The notes under the pieces: generated by a model
The model's input: only the letters and a program-made list of their open reading frames with translations
Told to the model about the DNA's origin: nothing
Database searches by the model: none
Assembly: GCF_008086595.1 (NCBI RefSeq)
Contig: NZ_RXYA01000015.1
Coordinates: 1 to 64,000, forward strand
DNA: 64,000 nucleotides
Reading direction: 5' to 3'
Origin: Acetobacterium paludosum
GTDB taxonomy: Bacteria; Bacillota; Clostridia; Eubacteriales; Eubacteriaceae
Shown here: piece by piece, positions 1 through 9,762 of the stretch
Numbering within the stretch: the first letter of the stretch is position 1
Layout: each line of letters begins with the position of its first letter
Position numbers and translations under genes: made by a program

Positions 1-341
1 ACCGGACACAAATCGAACGTGGTCAAGTACTGGCTAAACCAGGCTCCATTCATCCTCATACTCACTTCACATCAGAAGTATATGTGCTAACCAAAGAAGA
101 AGGCGGACGTCATACTCCATTCTTTGATGGATACAGACCACAGTTTTACTTCAGAACAACTGATGTAACAGGTGTCATCAAATTGCCGGATGGCGTGGAA
201 ATGGTAATGCCGGGAGATAACGTTCAAATGGAGATCACCTTGATTACACCAATCGCGATTGAAGAAGGCTTACGTTTCGCTATTCGTGAAGGCGGAAGAA
301 CAGTTGGATCCGGAGTCGTTGCGAAAATTATCGTAGACTAA
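1..341 (+). CDS. tuf: Elongation factor Tu, C-terminal part (5' truncated by window edge)
   Basis: The reading frame is open from base 3 to the stop at 339-341 and gives 112 residues: the end of domain II and all of domain III of EF-Tu. Hallmarks are [38 protein letters not shown] and the C-terminal [12 protein letters not shown]-Tu delivers aminoacyl-tRNA to the ribosome as a GTP complex in the cytoplasm. The GTPase domain lies outside the window. A strong terminator follows, so the tuf unit ends here and is separate from the S10 operon downstream. Confidence 0.98.
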   Translation, partial: RTQIERGQVLAKPGSIHPHTHFTSEVYVLTKEEGGRHTPFFDGYRPQFYFRTTDVTGVIKLPDGVEMVMPGDNVQMEITLITPIAIEEGLRFAIREGGRTVGSGVVAKIIVD

Positions 342-384
342 AGTTGCAGCTAGTTTTCGAAAAACATGTAAAAATTTAATGAAT

Positions 385-420
385 AAAAGACCGCCTCTCA
401 TTCTGAGAGACGGTCTTTTT
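385..420 (+). terminator. Intrinsic terminator after tuf
   Basis: The stem AAAAGACCG(C)CTCTCA / TGAGAG(A)CGGTCTTTTT with a 3-base loop ends in a T run. It lies 44 bases after the tuf stop. Confidence 0.9.
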
Positions 421-525
421 AACGTGAAAAATTCACAAAAACAATATTTGATAGGAAAAGGGATATGATTTATGGTATCATCTATAACAAATAACAAATA
501 ACGAAGAAAGCGATAAGAGAATAAG

Positions 526-924
526 ATGTTAAAAAATGATTTCCTCATGCGAGAAATTGAAAGCTTTTCTAAATTTGTAATCGAAATATTCCGAAAAGAG
601 AAATTTGAAATTGATAAAGAACAAGTTGCAATGATCGAAGATGATTACTTGTTTTATCATTTCCAGGAAATGATTTATAATGGAAAAATAAATGAAGCTG
701 AGAATGCTTTGTTTGAAACAATTGAAAAAAATCCTAAACTTGAACATCTGAAATTGTCAGAAAAATTCTATTCGGAAGTTTTTAAAATGAGTGATGAATA
801 TTTACAGGAACAAAATTATTCTCGAGAAGAAGCATTTGAAAGCTTAGATCAGATAAAAGAAATTTATCAGAAAAAATACAATGATTCTAATAGACGGAAT
901 TGGAAAGAAGTAAGAAATGATTAG
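526..924 (+). CDS. Small acidic hypothetical protein, DUF6483-like
   Basis: A 132-residue soluble protein, rich in Glu and Lys and predicted mostly helical, with no signal peptide or membrane segment. The start (MLKNDFLMREIESFSKFV) and overall make-up resemble the DUF6483 family of Clostridia, whose function is unknown; the assignment is from memory of the family pattern and is tentative. It overlaps the next gene by 8 bases, so the two are probably translated together. No catalytic motif is seen. Confidence 0.6.
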   Translation: MLKNDFLMREIESFSKFVIEIFRKEKFEIDKEQVAMIEDDYLFYHFQEMIYNGKINEAENALFETIEKNPKLEHLKLSEKFYSEVFKMSDEYLQEQNYSREEAFESLDQIKEIYQKKYNDSNRRNWKEVRND

Positions 925-1783
925 ACTCTTGGTTGATAGTATGTGTGATTTACCTAAAGATTATGTAAACCATCCGAATTTAGATATGGTTTCATTAAAT
1001 GTAATCATTGAAGGAAAAGCATATCGGGATAAAAGAGAAATTGATTTAAGAAGGATGAATGAATTTATGGAACAGGGGATCGTGCCTACCACGTCCCAAG
1101 TAAATCCAGGAGATTTTATCGAATATTTCGAAAAATGCGCAAAAAATAACGAAGAATGTCTGTATCTTACATTCTCTTCAAAGCTGTCAGGAAGTTATGA
1201 AACAGCGGGCTTTGTTTTAAAAGATGTTTTAGAAAAATATCCGGATTTTAAATGTAAAATAGTTGATAGCCTTCACAGCGGGGGAAGTATAGCCATTATA
1301 GCAGTAGAACTTTTAAAACTTATTGAACAGGGAAAAAATCTTGAGTATTTGGCTGATGCAGCAAAGAAATTCATTCCTCATGCTCATTTCTATTTTAGTA
1401 TCGAAGATTTGAATTGGTTATACATGGGTGGTCGAGTATCCAAGGGGACAGCAGTTGTTGGCGGCTTTCTGAAAATTCATCCCATCGTATCGGTTGAAAA
1501 TGGAGAATTAAAAGTCATTGGCAAATCTCGGGGAAGTAAAAAAGCGCAAAGAACAGTTGTCGAAATAACCGCTCAAAATATTAAGGATTATCTTGACCAG
1601 AACGTTGGCATAGCATATACTGGTTCCATGAAACCAGTTGAAGAGTATGAAAGTGCTTTGCGAGAAATGGGCGTTACAAAAATTGAACCGGTACCGATTG
1701 GCTGTGTTTTAGCAGCCCATTTAGGACTTCAAGGTACAGGAATATATTTTCTGGACATGCCTCCGGAAAAAATATTAAAATAA
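917..1783 (+). CDS. DegV family fatty-acid-binding protein
   Basis: A 288-residue protein with the DegV pattern: N-terminal DSMCDLP, TSQVNPGDF near residue 55, the central serine-rich stretch SLHSGGSIAI, and LYMGGRVSKGTAVVGG followed by LKIHPIVSVENG. DegV (FakB-type) proteins bind a fatty acid in a pocket and can present it to a fatty acid kinase. No fakA-like kinase gene is nearby. It is translationally coupled to the upstream small gene and ends at a terminator that overlaps the S10 promoter. Confidence 0.93.
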   Translation: MIRLLVDSMCDLPKDYVNHPNLDMVSLNVIIEGKAYRDKREIDLRRMNEFMEQGIVPTTSQVNPGDFIEYFEKCAKNNEECLYLTFSSKLSGSYETAGFVLKDVLEKYPDFKCKIVDSLHSGGSIAIIAVELLKLIEQGKNLEYLADAAKKFIPHAHFYFSIEDLNWLYMGGRVSKGTAVVGGFLKIHPIVSVENGELKVIGKSRGSKKAQRTVVEITAQNIKDYLDQNVGIAYTGSMKPVEEYESALREMGVTKIEPVPIGCVLAAHLGLQGTGIYFLDMPPEKILK

Positions 1784-1795
1784 ATAGAAAAACTT

Positions 1796-1826
1796 CAAAA
1801 AAACGCTTGCTAAAGGCGTTTTTTTC
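1796..1826 (+). terminator. Terminator after the DegV gene
   Basis: An A-rich left arm ending in ACGC, a short loop and GCG followed by seven T form a compact hairpin (AAAAACGC / GCGTTTTT). The same bases carry the -35 box of the S10 promoter. Confidence 0.75.
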
Positions 1827-1835
1827 TTGTATAAT
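1807..1835 (+). promoter_or_regulatory. Putative sigma-A promoter of the S10 operon
   Basis: TTGCTA at 1807-1812 and a perfect TATAAT at 1830-1835 are 17 bases apart, which predicts a start near 1842. The -35 box sits inside the preceding terminator hairpin, so the two elements share DNA. Confidence 0.7.
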
Positions 1836-1841
1836 AGGGAA

Positions 1842-2070
1842 GGTTGACACTCTGCGATGAAGTGAGAGGTTGCTGTCGCCTTAGACAGGTTAATTTTCAC
1901 GGAGTATGTCACGATCTAAGAATCGGACGACAATCACGAATATCATACAATTCCATCAGAATGACTTTAGTCATTTTGAAAAAAATAATGATGAAACACC
2001 CGGATGGGTTGACACGTGATTGGAGTACCTAAATGACGATTAGAAATAAATAAGGAGGTAAAATTTAGGT
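1842..2070 (+). promoter_or_regulatory. Structured leader of the S10 ribosomal operon
   Basis: About 229 untranslated bases separate the predicted start from rpsJ. The leader contains GATGAAGTGAGAGGTTGCTG and CGGAGTATGTC, stretches I recall as recurring upstream of rpsJ in other Firmicutes, a hairpin AATGAC-TTTA-GTCATT at 1960-1975, and a direct repeat GGTTGACAC at 1842-1850 and 2007-2015. The short reading frame inside it lacks a ribosome site and is not called. Autogenous control by a ribosomal protein is the likely role (inference). Confidence 0.65.
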
Positions 2071-2379
2071 ATGGCAAAACAAAAGATTAGAATCAGGTTG
2101 AAAGCGTTTGATCATAAAATTTTAGATCAATCAGCTGAACGAATTGTTGAAACAGCAAAGAGAACAGGTGCTAGCGTATCTGGTCCGGTGCCACTGCCAA
2201 CAGACAAAGAAATCATTACGATTCTTCGTGCAGTGCATAAGTACAAAGATTCTAGAGAACAATTTGAAATGCGCACACACAAACGGTTGATTGATATTTT
2301 AAATCCAACACCAAAAACTGTGGATGCATTAATGCGATTGAACTTACCAGCAGGCGTTGATATAGAAATTAAACTATAG
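2071..2379 (+). CDS. rpsJ: 30S ribosomal protein S10 (NusE)
   Basis: A full-length 102-residue S10 with [14 protein letters not shown] at the N terminus and [13 protein letters not shown] in the 16S-contacting loop. It belongs to the head of the small subunit and also acts as NusE in transcription antitermination. The start follows AAGGAGG. It opens the S10-spc-alpha run, the usual first gene of that cluster in Firmicutes. Confidence 0.98.
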   Translation: MAKQKIRIRLKAFDHKILDQSAERIVETAKRTGASVSGPVPLPTDKEIITILRAVHKYKDSREQFEMRTHKRLIDILNPTPKTVDALMRLNLPAGVDIEIKL

Positions 2380-2432
2380 ACCCCAATGGTATTATGATTG
2401 CTCAGCAATCCAATGATATTTAGGAGGAAACA

Positions 2433-3062
2433 ATGAAAAAAGCGATTATTGGTAGAAAAATTGGAATGACACAGATTTTCACAGAAGATGGCACTGTTAT
2501 TCCTGTAACTGTAGTTGAAGCAGGACCTTGTGTTGTGCTTCAAAAGAAAACCATTGAAGTTGATGGATATGAAGCTCTTCAATTGGCTTTCGGTGAAGTG
2601 AAGGAACGTCGAATGACAAAACCTTTAAAGGGTCATTATGACAAAAACAGTGTGGAATATAAAAAAGTAATCCGTGAATTTAAGCTTGATGATTATGCAA
2701 GCTATGAAACGGGACAATTGATTCAGGCTGATATGTTTGAATCTGGAGATCATGTTGATATTTCAGGTAAATCAAAGGGTAAGGGATTCCAGGGGGTCAT
2801 TAAACGACATGGCCAATCCAGAGGACCGATGGCTCATGGTTCAAAATATCACAGAAGACCAGGTTCCATGGGAGCGTGTTCTTCTCCTGCAAGAGTTTTT
2901 AAAGGAAAGAAGCTTCCTGGCCAAATGGGAAACAAAAATGTGACTGCTATTAATTTAGAAGTTGTTAAAGTTGATGTTGAAGACAATGTACTCTTAATCA
3001 GGGGTGCGGTACCAGGCATCAGAGGAGCACTTATTACAATTAAAAGCAGCGTTAAAGCATAA
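2433..3062 (+). CDS. rplC: 50S ribosomal protein L3
   Basis: A 209-residue L3 starting [13 protein letters not shown], with the long internal loop [20 protein letters not shown] that reaches towards the peptidyl transferase centre. L3 is an early 23S-binding assembly protein. The start is preceded by TAGGAGG. The 53-base gap after rpsJ is one of the longer spacers in this operon. Confidence 0.98.
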   Translation: MKKAIIGRKIGMTQIFTEDGTVIPVTVVEAGPCVVLQKKTIEVDGYEALQLAFGEVKERRMTKPLKGHYDKNSVEYKKVIREFKLDDYASYETGQLIQADMFESGDHVDISGKSKGKGFQGVIKRHGQSRGPMAHGSKYHRRPGSMGACSSPARVFKGKKLPGQMGNKNVTAINLEVVKVDVEDNVLLIRGAVPGIRGALITIKSSVKA

Positions 3063-3091
3063 AAAAATCAAGCCTGAAAGGAGGAAATCAA

Positions 3092-3712
3092 ATGCCTAAA
3101 ATTGACATTTTAGATGTAAAAGGAAATGTTGTTGGTGATGTCGAGTTAAGCGAAGGAATCTTCGGAATCGAACCCAACGAGTATGTAGTACATGAAGTAG
3201 TGGTAGCACTGCTTGCAAATAGACGACAAGGAACACGCTCAGCTTTGACACGTTCGGAAGTACGTGGCGGTGGTCGAAAACCTTGGAGACAAAAAGGAAC
3301 AGGTCGGGCTCGTGCCGGCACAATCCGATCTCCATTGTGGAAGGGCGGCGGTGTGGTATTTGCACCGAAATCAAGAGACTACAGCAAAAAAGTTAATAAA
3401 AAAGTTAAAGCTTTAGCCATGAAATCAGTTTTCTCGGCAAAAGCACAGGACAATGAAATTCGCGTATTAAATCAATTAGCGATGGATGTCCCAAAAACAA
3501 AAGAAATGATTGCCGTACTGAATAATATCAATGTTCAAAAAGCCTTGATTGTACTTCCAGAAAATAATGAAGCAGTTATTCGTTCAGCAAGCAATATTCC
3601 TAAAGTCGCAACCACGACGGTCAATGAATTGAATGTATATGATATGTTGAAGTATGATATATTGATTATGACTCAGGAAGCATTAGAAAAAATTGAGGAG
3701 GTATACGCATAA
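3092..3712 (+). CDS. rplD: 50S ribosomal protein L4
   Basis: A 206-residue L4 with the exit-tunnel loop around [20 protein letters not shown] (residues about 60-80). L4 lines the peptide tunnel and in some bacteria represses its own S10 operon, which makes it a candidate regulator of the leader at 1842-2070. It has a strong AAAGGAGG site and its stop shares one base with the rplW start. Confidence 0.98.
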   Translation: MPKIDILDVKGNVVGDVELSEGIFGIEPNEYVVHEVVVALLANRRQGTRSALTRSEVRGGGRKPWRQKGTGRARAGTIRSPLWKGGGVVFAPKSRDYSKKVNKKVKALAMKSVFSAKAQDNEIRVLNQLAMDVPKTKEMIAVLNNINVQKALIVLPENNEAVIRSASNIPKVATTTVNELNVYDMLKYDILIMTQEALEKIEEVYA

Positions 3713-4002
3713 TGAAAAATCCTCGTGATATTATCATCAAGCCAATTATTACAGAACGTAGTATGGCAGATGCAGAAGAAAAAAAGTTTACATTTAAAGT
3801 AGATAAAAGAGCGAATAAAATTGAAATAAAAAATGCAATTGAAGTAATATTCGGTGTTGAAGTTGAAAAAGTAAACACAATGAATATGAATGGAAAAATA
3901 AAAAGAACCGGACGTTTCGTTGGCCGAAGATCTAATTGGAAAAAGGCCATCGTGAAGTTAACACCTGGAAGTAAGGGCATCCAATTCTTCGAAGGCGTAT
4001 AA
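3712..4002 (+). CDS. rplW: 50S ribosomal protein L23
   Basis: A 96-residue L23 with [11 protein letters not shown] at the start and a later basic stretch [14 protein letters not shown]23 sits at the tunnel exit and docks trigger factor and SRP. The start overlaps the rplD stop by one base, with the GAGGAGG site inside rplD. Confidence 0.98.
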   Translation: MKNPRDIIIKPIITERSMADAEEKKFTFKVDKRANKIEIKNAIEVIFGVEVEKVNTMNMNGKIKRTGRFVGRRSNWKKAIVKLTPGSKGIQFFEGV

Positions 4003-4055
4003 TCACATAAGCGAGACTACAACCCGAGAAGCATACAAAAAGGAGGTAGCGAATA

Positions 4056-4889
4056 ATGGGTATTAGAAAGTATAAACCAACGTCCCCTGGGCGTAGAAAT
4101 ATGAGTGTCAATACATTCGAGGAAATCACTAAAACTGTGCCTGAAAAATCTTTATTGTCACCACTAAAAAAACACGCAGGCCGTAACGCATACGGTCGTA
4201 TCACCGTTAGACATCATGGTGGTGGAGCAAAAAGAAAATATCGAATTATTGATTTTAAAAGAAATAAAGATAACGTTCCTGGAAAAATCGCAGGAATTGA
4301 ATACGATCCAAATAGAAGCTCAAATATAGCATTAATTCACTATGCAGATGGTGAAAAACGTTATATTGTTGCACCATTAAAATTAAAAGTTGGCGATGTT
4401 ATCGTTTCAGGACCTGAATCAGATATCACCATTGGTAATTGTTTGCCATTGAAAAACATCCCAGTTGGTACAACCATTCATAATGTTGAGTTAAAAGCAG
4501 GCAAAGGCGCACAATTGGTTCGCTCAGCTGGAACAAGTGCACAACTTATGGCGAAAGATGGGAATTATGCGACACTGAGATTGCCTTCTGGAGAAATGAG
4601 ACTGGTTCGAATTGAATGTCGAGCTACAATTGGTCAAGTAGGAAATTTAGACCATCAAAATGTGCGAATTGGTAAAGCTGGTCGTAAAAGACATATGGGC
4701 ATTCGACCAACTGTACGTGGTTCGGTAATGAATCCAAATGACCATCCACATGGTGGTGGTGAAGGAAAAGCACCAATCGGACGTTCTGGTCCAGTTACTC
4801 CTTGGGGTAAACCAGCGATGGGTTATAAAACACGTAAGAAAAATAAACCTTCCGATAAATATATTGTAAGATCAAGAAATAAAAAATAA
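4056..4889 (+). CDS. rplB: 50S ribosomal protein L2
   Basis: A 277-residue L2, the standard length. It has the RNA-binding core [16 protein letters not shown] and the C-terminal [14 protein letters not shown] with the conserved histidine close to the peptidyl transferase centre. L2 joins the two subunits. The start follows AAAGGAGG. Confidence 0.98.
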   Translation: MGIRKYKPTSPGRRNMSVNTFEEITKTVPEKSLLSPLKKHAGRNAYGRITVRHHGGGAKRKYRIIDFKRNKDNVPGKIAGIEYDPNRSSNIALIHYADGEKRYIVAPLKLKVGDVIVSGPESDITIGNCLPLKNIPVGTTIHNVELKAGKGAQLVRSAGTSAQLMAKDGNYATLRLPSGEMRLVRIECRATIGQVGNLDHQNVRIGKAGRKRHMGIRPTVRGSVMNPNDHPHGGGEGKAPIGRSGPVTPWGKPAMGYKTRKKNKPSDKYIVRSRNKK

Positions 4890-4930
4890 ACACTCAACCA
4901 TAAGATGACGAATCGAGAGGAGGATGAACA

Positions 4931-5209
4931 ATGGGTAGATCATTAAAAAAGGGACCTTTTTGTGACGAAAAGTTACTTAAACGCATCGAAGCAATGAACG
5001 AAAAAGATGAAAAGAATGTATTGAAGACATGGTCAAGAAGCTCCACACTTTTTCCACAAATGGTAGGCCATACCATCGCAGTTCATGATGGAAGAAAACA
5101 TGTTCCAGTTTATGTTACCGAAGATATGGTAGGACACAAACTCGGTGAGTTTGCGCCAACCAGAACCTTCAGAGGTCATGCTGGAGAAAAGAAATCTAAA
5201 TTAAAATAG
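4931..5209 (+). CDS. rpsS: 30S ribosomal protein S19
   Basis: A 92-residue S19 with the usual [14 protein letters not shown] start and [13 protein letters not shown] near the end. It lies in the 30S head next to S13 at the A-site tRNA and intersubunit bridge. GAGAGGAGG precedes the start. Confidence 0.98.
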   Translation: MGRSLKKGPFCDEKLLKRIEAMNEKDEKNVLKTWSRSSTLFPQMVGHTIAVHDGRKHVPVYVTEDMVGHKLGEFAPTRTFRGHAGEKKSKLK

Positions 5210-5227
5210 CCAGAAGGAGGTATACGA

Positions 5228-5563
5228 ATGGAAGCAAGAGCGACAGCTAAATATGTACGTGTTTCATCCAGAAAGGCTAAGTTAGTGGCTGATTTAATTC
5301 GAGGCAAAAGCATTGGAGAAGCATTAAGTATTTTAGCATTAACACCAAATAAAGCAGCGAAAATAATTGATAAAGTTGTAAAATCTGCTTTAGCAAATGC
5401 TGAAAACAATTTTAATATGAATCCTGAAAATTTATATATTGATCAAGTATATGCTAATCAGGGTCCTACACTAAAAAGATTCAGAGCGGGTGCACAGGGA
5501 CGTGCCATGATTATTCGAAAGAGATCGTCTCATATTACAGCCGTATTAAAAGAAAAAGAGTAA
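5228..5563 (+). CDS. rplV: 50S ribosomal protein L22
   Basis: A 111-residue L22 with RVSSRKAKLVADLIRG at the N terminus and the tunnel loop near LKRFRAGAQGRAMIIRKR. L22 helps to form the tunnel constriction. AAGGAGG precedes the start; the gene is 18 bases after rpsS and 11 before rpsC. Confidence 0.98.
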   Translation: MEARATAKYVRVSSRKAKLVADLIRGKSIGEALSILALTPNKAAKIIDKVVKSALANAENNFNMNPENLYIDQVYANQGPTLKRFRAGAQGRAMIIRKRSSHITAVLKEKE

Positions 5564-5574
5564 GGAGGGCATAG

Positions 5575-6297
5575 ATGGGTCAAAAAGTCAATCCTCACGG
5601 ATTTAGAGTTGGCGTTATTAAGGACTGGAATGCAAAATGGTTTGCTAACGACAGAGATTTTGCAGATTGTTTAATTGAAGATCACGATATTCGAAAATAT
5701 ATAAAAGTAAATCAATACCAGGCGGGTATTTCTAAAATAGTTATTGAACGTTTTGGTAACAAGGTCAAGATTCATATCTTTACTGCTAAACCAGGCATGA
5801 TTATAGGTCGTGGTGGTGCAGGTATCGATACTTTACGACTTGAACTTGAAAAAATGACCAAAAAAACTGTGTTCATTAATATTGTAGAGGTTAAAAATGT
5901 CGATATGGATGCGCAGCTTATTGCCGAAAATATCGCAGCGCAATTAGAAAGAAGAATTTCTTTCCGTCGTGCAATGAAACAAACAATGCAACGAACCATG
6001 CGAGCCGGAGCAAAGGGTATTAAAACTGCAGTAGCAGGACGTTTGAATGGTGCTGAAATGGCACGTAATGAGCATTATGCTCAAGGCCAAGTGCCACTTC
6101 AAACTCTAAGAGCTGATATTAGCTACGGTTTTGCTGAAGCTGACACCACCTACGGTAAAGTAGGCGTGAAGGTTTGGGTCAATAAAGGTGAAATTTTAAC
6201 GGGACGTGAAGATGTTTTAGCGGTTACTGCTGAAGATGATGCAAAAGCTAAAAAAAACACTCGTCGTAAAGCTCCTACTAACAGGACAGAAAACTAA
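5575..6297 (+). CDS. rpsC: 30S ribosomal protein S3
   Basis: A 240-residue S3 with [12 protein letters not shown] at the start, a KH-type RNA-binding segment around [14 protein letters not shown] (near residue 75), and the C-terminal domain with [14 protein letters not shown]3 sits at the mRNA entry channel. The basic tail after residue 220 is typical of the family. The start follows TAAGGAGG. Confidence 0.98.
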   Translation: MGQKVNPHGFRVGVIKDWNAKWFANDRDFADCLIEDHDIRKYIKVNQYQAGISKIVIERFGNKVKIHIFTAKPGMIIGRGGAGIDTLRLELEKMTKKTVFINIVEVKNVDMDAQLIAENIAAQLERRISFRRAMKQTMQRTMRAGAKGIKTAVAGRLNGAEMARNEHYAQGQVPLQTLRADISYGFAEADTTYGKVGVKVWVNKGEILTGREDVLAVTAEDDAKAKKNTRRKAPTNRTEN

Positions 6298-6315
6298 GAG
6301 AGGAGGACAACGTAT

Positions 6316-6756
6316 ATGTTAATGCCTAAACGTGTAAAACGTAGAAAAGTACATAGAGGTCGTATGAAAGGAAAAGCACTTCGTGGTAATAAAATTACCT
6401 ATGGAGATTACGCTATTCAAGCACTAGAACCAGCATGGATTACTGCAAATCAGATAGAAGCTGCTCGTGTTGCTATGACCAGATATATTAAAAGAGGTGG
6501 TCAGGTCTGGATTAAAATATTTCCAGATAAACCTGTTACAAAGAAACCAGCAGAAACTCGTATGGGTTCCGGTAAAGGTTCGCCAGAGTATTGGGTTGCA
6601 GTGGTAAAACCAGGTAGAGTAATGTTTGAGATTGCCGGAATTCCTGAGGAGATTGCTCGGGAAGCGATGCGTCTTGCTCAGCATAAATTGCCAATTAAGA
6701 CAAAATTTATCACTCGCAAAGATCAGGAAGCGCAAGAAGTGGGTGATGAGTCATGA
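6316..6756 (+). CDS. rplP: 50S ribosomal protein L16
   Basis: A 146-residue L16 with the common [16 protein letters not shown] start and [18 protein letters not shown] in the middle. It binds near the A-site tRNA elbow. The first ATG at 6316 lies 9 bases after AGGAGG and is preferred over the ATG two codons later. It overlaps rpmC by 4 bases (ATGA). Confidence 0.97.
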   Translation: MLMPKRVKRRKVHRGRMKGKALRGNKITYGDYAIQALEPAWITANQIEAARVAMTRYIKRGGQVWIKIFPDKPVTKKPAETRMGSGKGSPEYWVAVVKPGRVMFEIAGIPEEIAREAMRLAQHKLPIKTKFITRKDQEAQEVGDES

Positions 6757-6956
6757 AACCAAGTGAATTAAGAGAATTATCGAATTTAGAACTTACCGAA
6801 AAATTGGGTGACCTTAAAGAAGAGTTATTCAATTTGAGATTTCAACATGCTACAGGCCAGTTGGAAAATCCAATGCGCATCAAAGATGTCAAGAAGACTT
6901 ATGCACGCATCAAAACAATTATGCAAGAACGTGCAATGAAGTCAGACGAAGCATAA
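6753..6956 (+). CDS. rpmC: 50S ribosomal protein L29
   Basis: A 67-residue two-helix L29 with the conserved [20 protein letters not shown]. It sits near the tunnel exit next to L23. Translation is probably coupled to rplP through the 4-base overlap. Confidence 0.97.
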   Translation: MKPSELRELSNLELTEKLGDLKEELFNLRFQHATGQLENPMRIKDVKKTYARIKTIMQERAMKSDEA

Positions 6957-6984
6957 TAAACCAATAGATAAGGAGGTTTAGCTT

Positions 6985-7242
6985 ATGGAAGAAAGAAATT
7001 ACAGAAAAACTCGAGTTGGTAAAGTTGTCAGCGATAAGATGGAAAAAACAATTGTTGTTGCAGTTGAAAGCTTTGGAAAGCATCCTTTATACCAAAAACG
7101 AGTCAAAAAGACTGTAAAGTTTAAAGCCCATGACGAACAAAACGAATGTAAAATCGGTGATACCGTAAAAATAATGGAAACAAGACCATTGAGCAAAGAC
7201 AAACGTTGGAGATTAGTAGAAATCGTAGAAAAAGCACTATAA
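6985..7242 (+). CDS. rpsQ: 30S ribosomal protein S17
   Basis: An 85-residue OB-fold protein with [19 protein letters not shown] and the C-terminal [17 protein letters not shown]17 is an early 16S 5'-domain assembly protein. Its ribosome site is TAAGGAGG. Confidence 0.98.
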   Translation: MEERNYRKTRVGKVVSDKMEKTIVVAVESFGKHPLYQKRVKKTVKFKAHDEQNECKIGDTVKIMETRPLSKDKRWRLVEIVEKAL

Positions 7243-7269
7243 GTTAATGTGCGGAAGGAGGTATTTCGG

Positions 7270-7638
7270 ATGATTCAACAAGAATCGAGACTAAAAGTAG
7301 CAGATAATACCGGTGCAAAGGAATTATTGTGCATCCGAGTTCTTGGTGGTTCCGGTCGTCGATATGCAAATATCGGGGATGTTATCGTGTGTGCTGTTAA
7401 AAGTGCTGCACCCGGTGGCGATGTTAAAAAAGGCGACGTTGTTAAAGCCGTTGTCGTAAGAACAAAAAGTGGAATCAGAAGAGACGATGGAAGTTACATA
7501 AAGTTCGACCAAAATGCAGCGGTTCTTATAAAAGATGATAAAAACCCAAAAGGTACTCGTATTTTTGGACCTGTCGCAAGAGAGCTAAGGGACAAGAAAT
7601 ACATGAAAATCGTATCTTTGGCTCCTGAAGTACTTTAA
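7270..7638 (+). CDS. rplN: 50S ribosomal protein L14
   Basis: A 122-residue L14 starting [18 protein letters not shown], with the [12 protein letters not shown] motif. An in-frame GTG lies 21 bases upstream, but it precedes the AAGGAGG at 7255-7261 that serves the ATG at 7270, so 7270 is the start. L14 forms an intersubunit bridge and is the docking site of the silencing factor RsfS. Confidence 0.97.
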   Translation: MIQQESRLKVADNTGAKELLCIRVLGGSGRRYANIGDVIVCAVKSAAPGGDVKKGDVVKAVVVRTKSGIRRDDGSYIKFDQNAAVLIKDDKNPKGTRIFGPVARELRDKKYMKIVSLAPEVL

Positions 7639-7652
7639 GGAGGAAATGAAAG

Positions 7653-7967
7653 ATGCATATTAAAAAAGATGATATCGTAATGGTTATTTCCGGTAAGGAC
7701 AAAGGAAAAAAAGGAAAAGTGATTCAATCTTATCCTAAAGATGGAAAAGTCCTTGTGGAAAATGTAAATATGGTAACTAAGCATCAAAAACCAACACAAC
7801 AAATGCAACAAGGTGGTATTGTTAAACAAGAAGGAAGCCTTCAGGCTTCTAACGTCTTGATATATTGCCCTAAATGTGATAAAGGTGTAAGAACCGGACA
7901 TAAAGTGTTGAGTGATGGCAAAAAAGTTAGATACTGTAAAAAATGCAATGAAACATTTAATAATTAA
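7653..7967 (+). CDS. rplX: 50S ribosomal protein L24 with C-terminal zinc ribbon
   Basis: A 104-residue L24: an N-terminal KOW segment ([17 protein letters not shown]) and a C-terminal part with paired cysteines CPKC and CKKC, a four-cysteine zinc ribbon. L24 starts assembly of the large subunit. The zinc-ribbon form is known in Firmicutes. The start has TAAGGAGG. Confidence 0.97.
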   Translation: MHIKKDDIVMVISGKDKGKKGKVIQSYPKDGKVLVENVNMVTKHQKPTQQMQQGGIVKQEGSLQASNVLIYCPKCDKGVRTGHKVLSDGKKVRYCKKCNETFNN

Positions 7968-7987
7968 TTTCGGGAAGGAGGATCAAT

Positions 7988-8530
7988 ATGCCCAGATTAA
8001 AAGACAAATATCTTACTGAAGTGATTCCAGCTTTAATGGAAAAATTTCAATATAAAAATATCATGGAAGTTCCTAAACTTGAAAAAGTTATACTTAACAT
8101 GGGTTTAGGAGATTGCAAAGATAACTCTAAAGCTTTAGAAGCAGCAGTGATTGACCTTGGAATAATAGCTGGTCAAAGACCAATAATTACAAAAGCGAAA
8201 AAGTCAGTTGCTAATTTTAAAGTCCGAGAAGGCATGAACATTGGAGCGAAAGTAACTCTAAGAAGTGATCGCATGTACGAATTCACGGATAAGTTATTTA
8301 ATGTTGCCCTTCCTAGAGTGCGTGACTTCAGAGGTTTATCAAACAAATCCTTTGATGGACGTGGTAATTATGCTTTTGGTATTAAGGAACAACTCATTTT
8401 TCCTGAAATTGATTATGACAAGGTCGAAAAGGTCAGAGGCTTGGATATTATGTTTGTCACAACGGCAAAAACAGATGAAGAAGCTCATGAACTGTTAAGA
8501 CTGCTTGGCATTCCATTCAGTAGAGCATAA
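7988..8530 (+). CDS. rplE: 50S ribosomal protein L5
   Basis: A 180-residue L5 with [10 protein letters not shown] near the N terminus, [17 protein letters not shown], and [17 protein letters not shown] near the end. It binds 5S rRNA and contacts P-site tRNA. The strong site is GGGAAGGAGG. Confidence 0.98.
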   Translation: MPRLKDKYLTEVIPALMEKFQYKNIMEVPKLEKVILNMGLGDCKDNSKALEAAVIDLGIIAGQRPIITKAKKSVANFKVREGMNIGAKVTLRSDRMYEFTDKLFNVALPRVRDFRGLSNKSFDGRGNYAFGIKEQLIFPEIDYDKVEKVRGLDIMFVTTAKTDEEAHELLRLLGIPFSRA

Positions 8531-8543
8531 GGAGGACGTTAAA

Positions 8544-8729
8544 GTGGCAAAAAAATCAATGAAAGTAAAGCAACAAAAAAAACAAAAGTATTCAACTCAG
8601 GAATATACTAGATGTCGAATTTGTGGACGACCACATTCTGTTTTAAAAAAATTCGGTGTTTGTCGTATATGTTTCCGAGAATTAGCATATAAAGGCGAGA
8701 TTCCTGGCGTAAGAAAAGCAAGCTGGTAA
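8544..8729 (+). CDS. rpsZ: 30S ribosomal protein S14 type Z (zinc form)
   Basis: A 61-residue zinc-containing S14 with the two pairs CRICG and CRICF (C-X2-C-X12-C-X2-C). The GTG at 8544 lies 8-9 bases after AAGGAGG and gives a start [11 protein letters not shown]; upstream in-frame codons overlap rplE and precede the ribosome site, so they are rejected. S14 is in the 30S head. The Cys-plus form implies a zinc-free paralogue may exist elsewhere in the genome (inference). Confidence 0.95.
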   Translation: MAKKSMKVKQQKKQKYSTQEYTRCRICGRPHSVLKKFGVCRICFRELAYKGEIPGVRKASW

Positions 8730-8762
8730 AAACAAACTAGCACAGAAAAGGAGGTACCGAGT

Positions 8763-9161
8763 ATGGTTATGACTGATCCCATTGCGGATATGTTAACACG
8801 CATTAGAAATGCAAACAATGCAGGTCATAAAATGGTTGAGATGCCTGCTTCTAAAGAAAAGAAAGCGATTGCTCAAATTCTTTTAGAAGAAGGTTATATT
8901 AATAAAGTCGATTACATCACAGATGAAAAACAAGGAATAATTAAAATTGCTCTTAAATATGGAGAAAATAAAAGTCGTGTCGTAGCAGGCATTAAAAGAA
9001 TTTCTAAACCCGGTTTAAGAGTATATGCAGGAAAAGATGAAGTGCCAAAGGTTTTAAATGGTCTTGGCATTGCTATCATATCCACATCAAAAGGTGTTAT
9101 GACAGATAAAAAAGCAAGAAAAGCCGGTGTTGGCGGCGAAGTGATATGTTACGTTTGGTAA
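8763..9161 (+). CDS. rpsH: 30S ribosomal protein S8
   Basis: A 132-residue S8 with [15 protein letters not shown] at the start and [21 protein letters not shown] near the C terminus. S8 binds 16S helix 21 and in E. coli represses the spc operon. The first ATG is 7-8 bases after AAGGAGGT; a second ATG two codons later is possible. Confidence 0.97.
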   Translation: MVMTDPIADMLTRIRNANNAGHKMVEMPASKEKKAIAQILLEEGYINKVDYITDEKQGIIKIALKYGENKSRVVAGIKRISKPGLRVYAGKDEVPKVLNGLGIAIISTSKGVMTDKKARKAGVGGEVICYVW

Positions 9162-9185
9162 CAAATTAAGACAGGAGGTAAAAAG

Positions 9186-9722
9186 ATGTCAAGAATTGGG
9201 AAAGCACCCGTTGTGATCCTCCAGGGAGTCGACATTCAAAAAGATGGTCAAACCTTGACGGTCAAAGGTCCGTTAGGACAACTGGTTAGAACATTTCATC
9301 CTGATATCATCATCGATGTTCAAGAGAGCGAAGTCGTTGTCTCACGTCCATCTGAAAGTAAGCTGCATAAATCGCTTCATGGTTTAACACGTGCTTTAAT
9401 TCAAAATATGGTTACAGGCGTTACCAAGGGCTTTACAAAAACATTGGAAATCAGTGGAGTAGGATATAGAGCAGAAAAAAAAGGGAACAAGTTGGTAATG
9501 AATTTAGGGTTTTCACATCCGGTAGAGATGGAAGATCCTGAAGGAGTCGAATCTGTTCCGGAGACGAATACAAAAGTCGTCATCAAAGGCATTAGCAAAG
9601 AAGCAGTGGGGGCTTATGCCGCCAACATTCGCGCAAAACGTCCACCTGAACCATATAAGGGTCATGGCGTAAGATATGCTGATGAAGTAGTTAGACGTAA
9701 AGAAGGTAAAACAGGGAAATAG
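9186..9722 (+). CDS. rplF: 50S ribosomal protein L6
   Basis: A 178-residue L6 with two repeated domains and the signature [16 protein letters not shown] near the end. L6 lies by the sarcin-ricin loop and the factor-binding site. ACAGGAGG precedes the start. Confidence 0.98.
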   Translation: MSRIGKAPVVILQGVDIQKDGQTLTVKGPLGQLVRTFHPDIIIDVQESEVVVSRPSESKLHKSLHGLTRALIQNMVTGVTKGFTKTLEISGVGYRAEKKGNKLVMNLGFSHPVEMEDPEGVESVPETNTKVVIKGISKEAVGAYAANIRAKRPPEPYKGHGVRYADEVVRRKEGKTGK

Positions 9723-9762
9723 CCTGCTAACCCGTCAAAGATAATGAAGGGAGTGAAACTCG

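Noticed and set aside
1844-2032. 62-codon open frame in the S10 leader
   Set aside because: It has no ribosome site, no protein-like composition and lies wholly in structured leader RNA that looks conserved as RNA.
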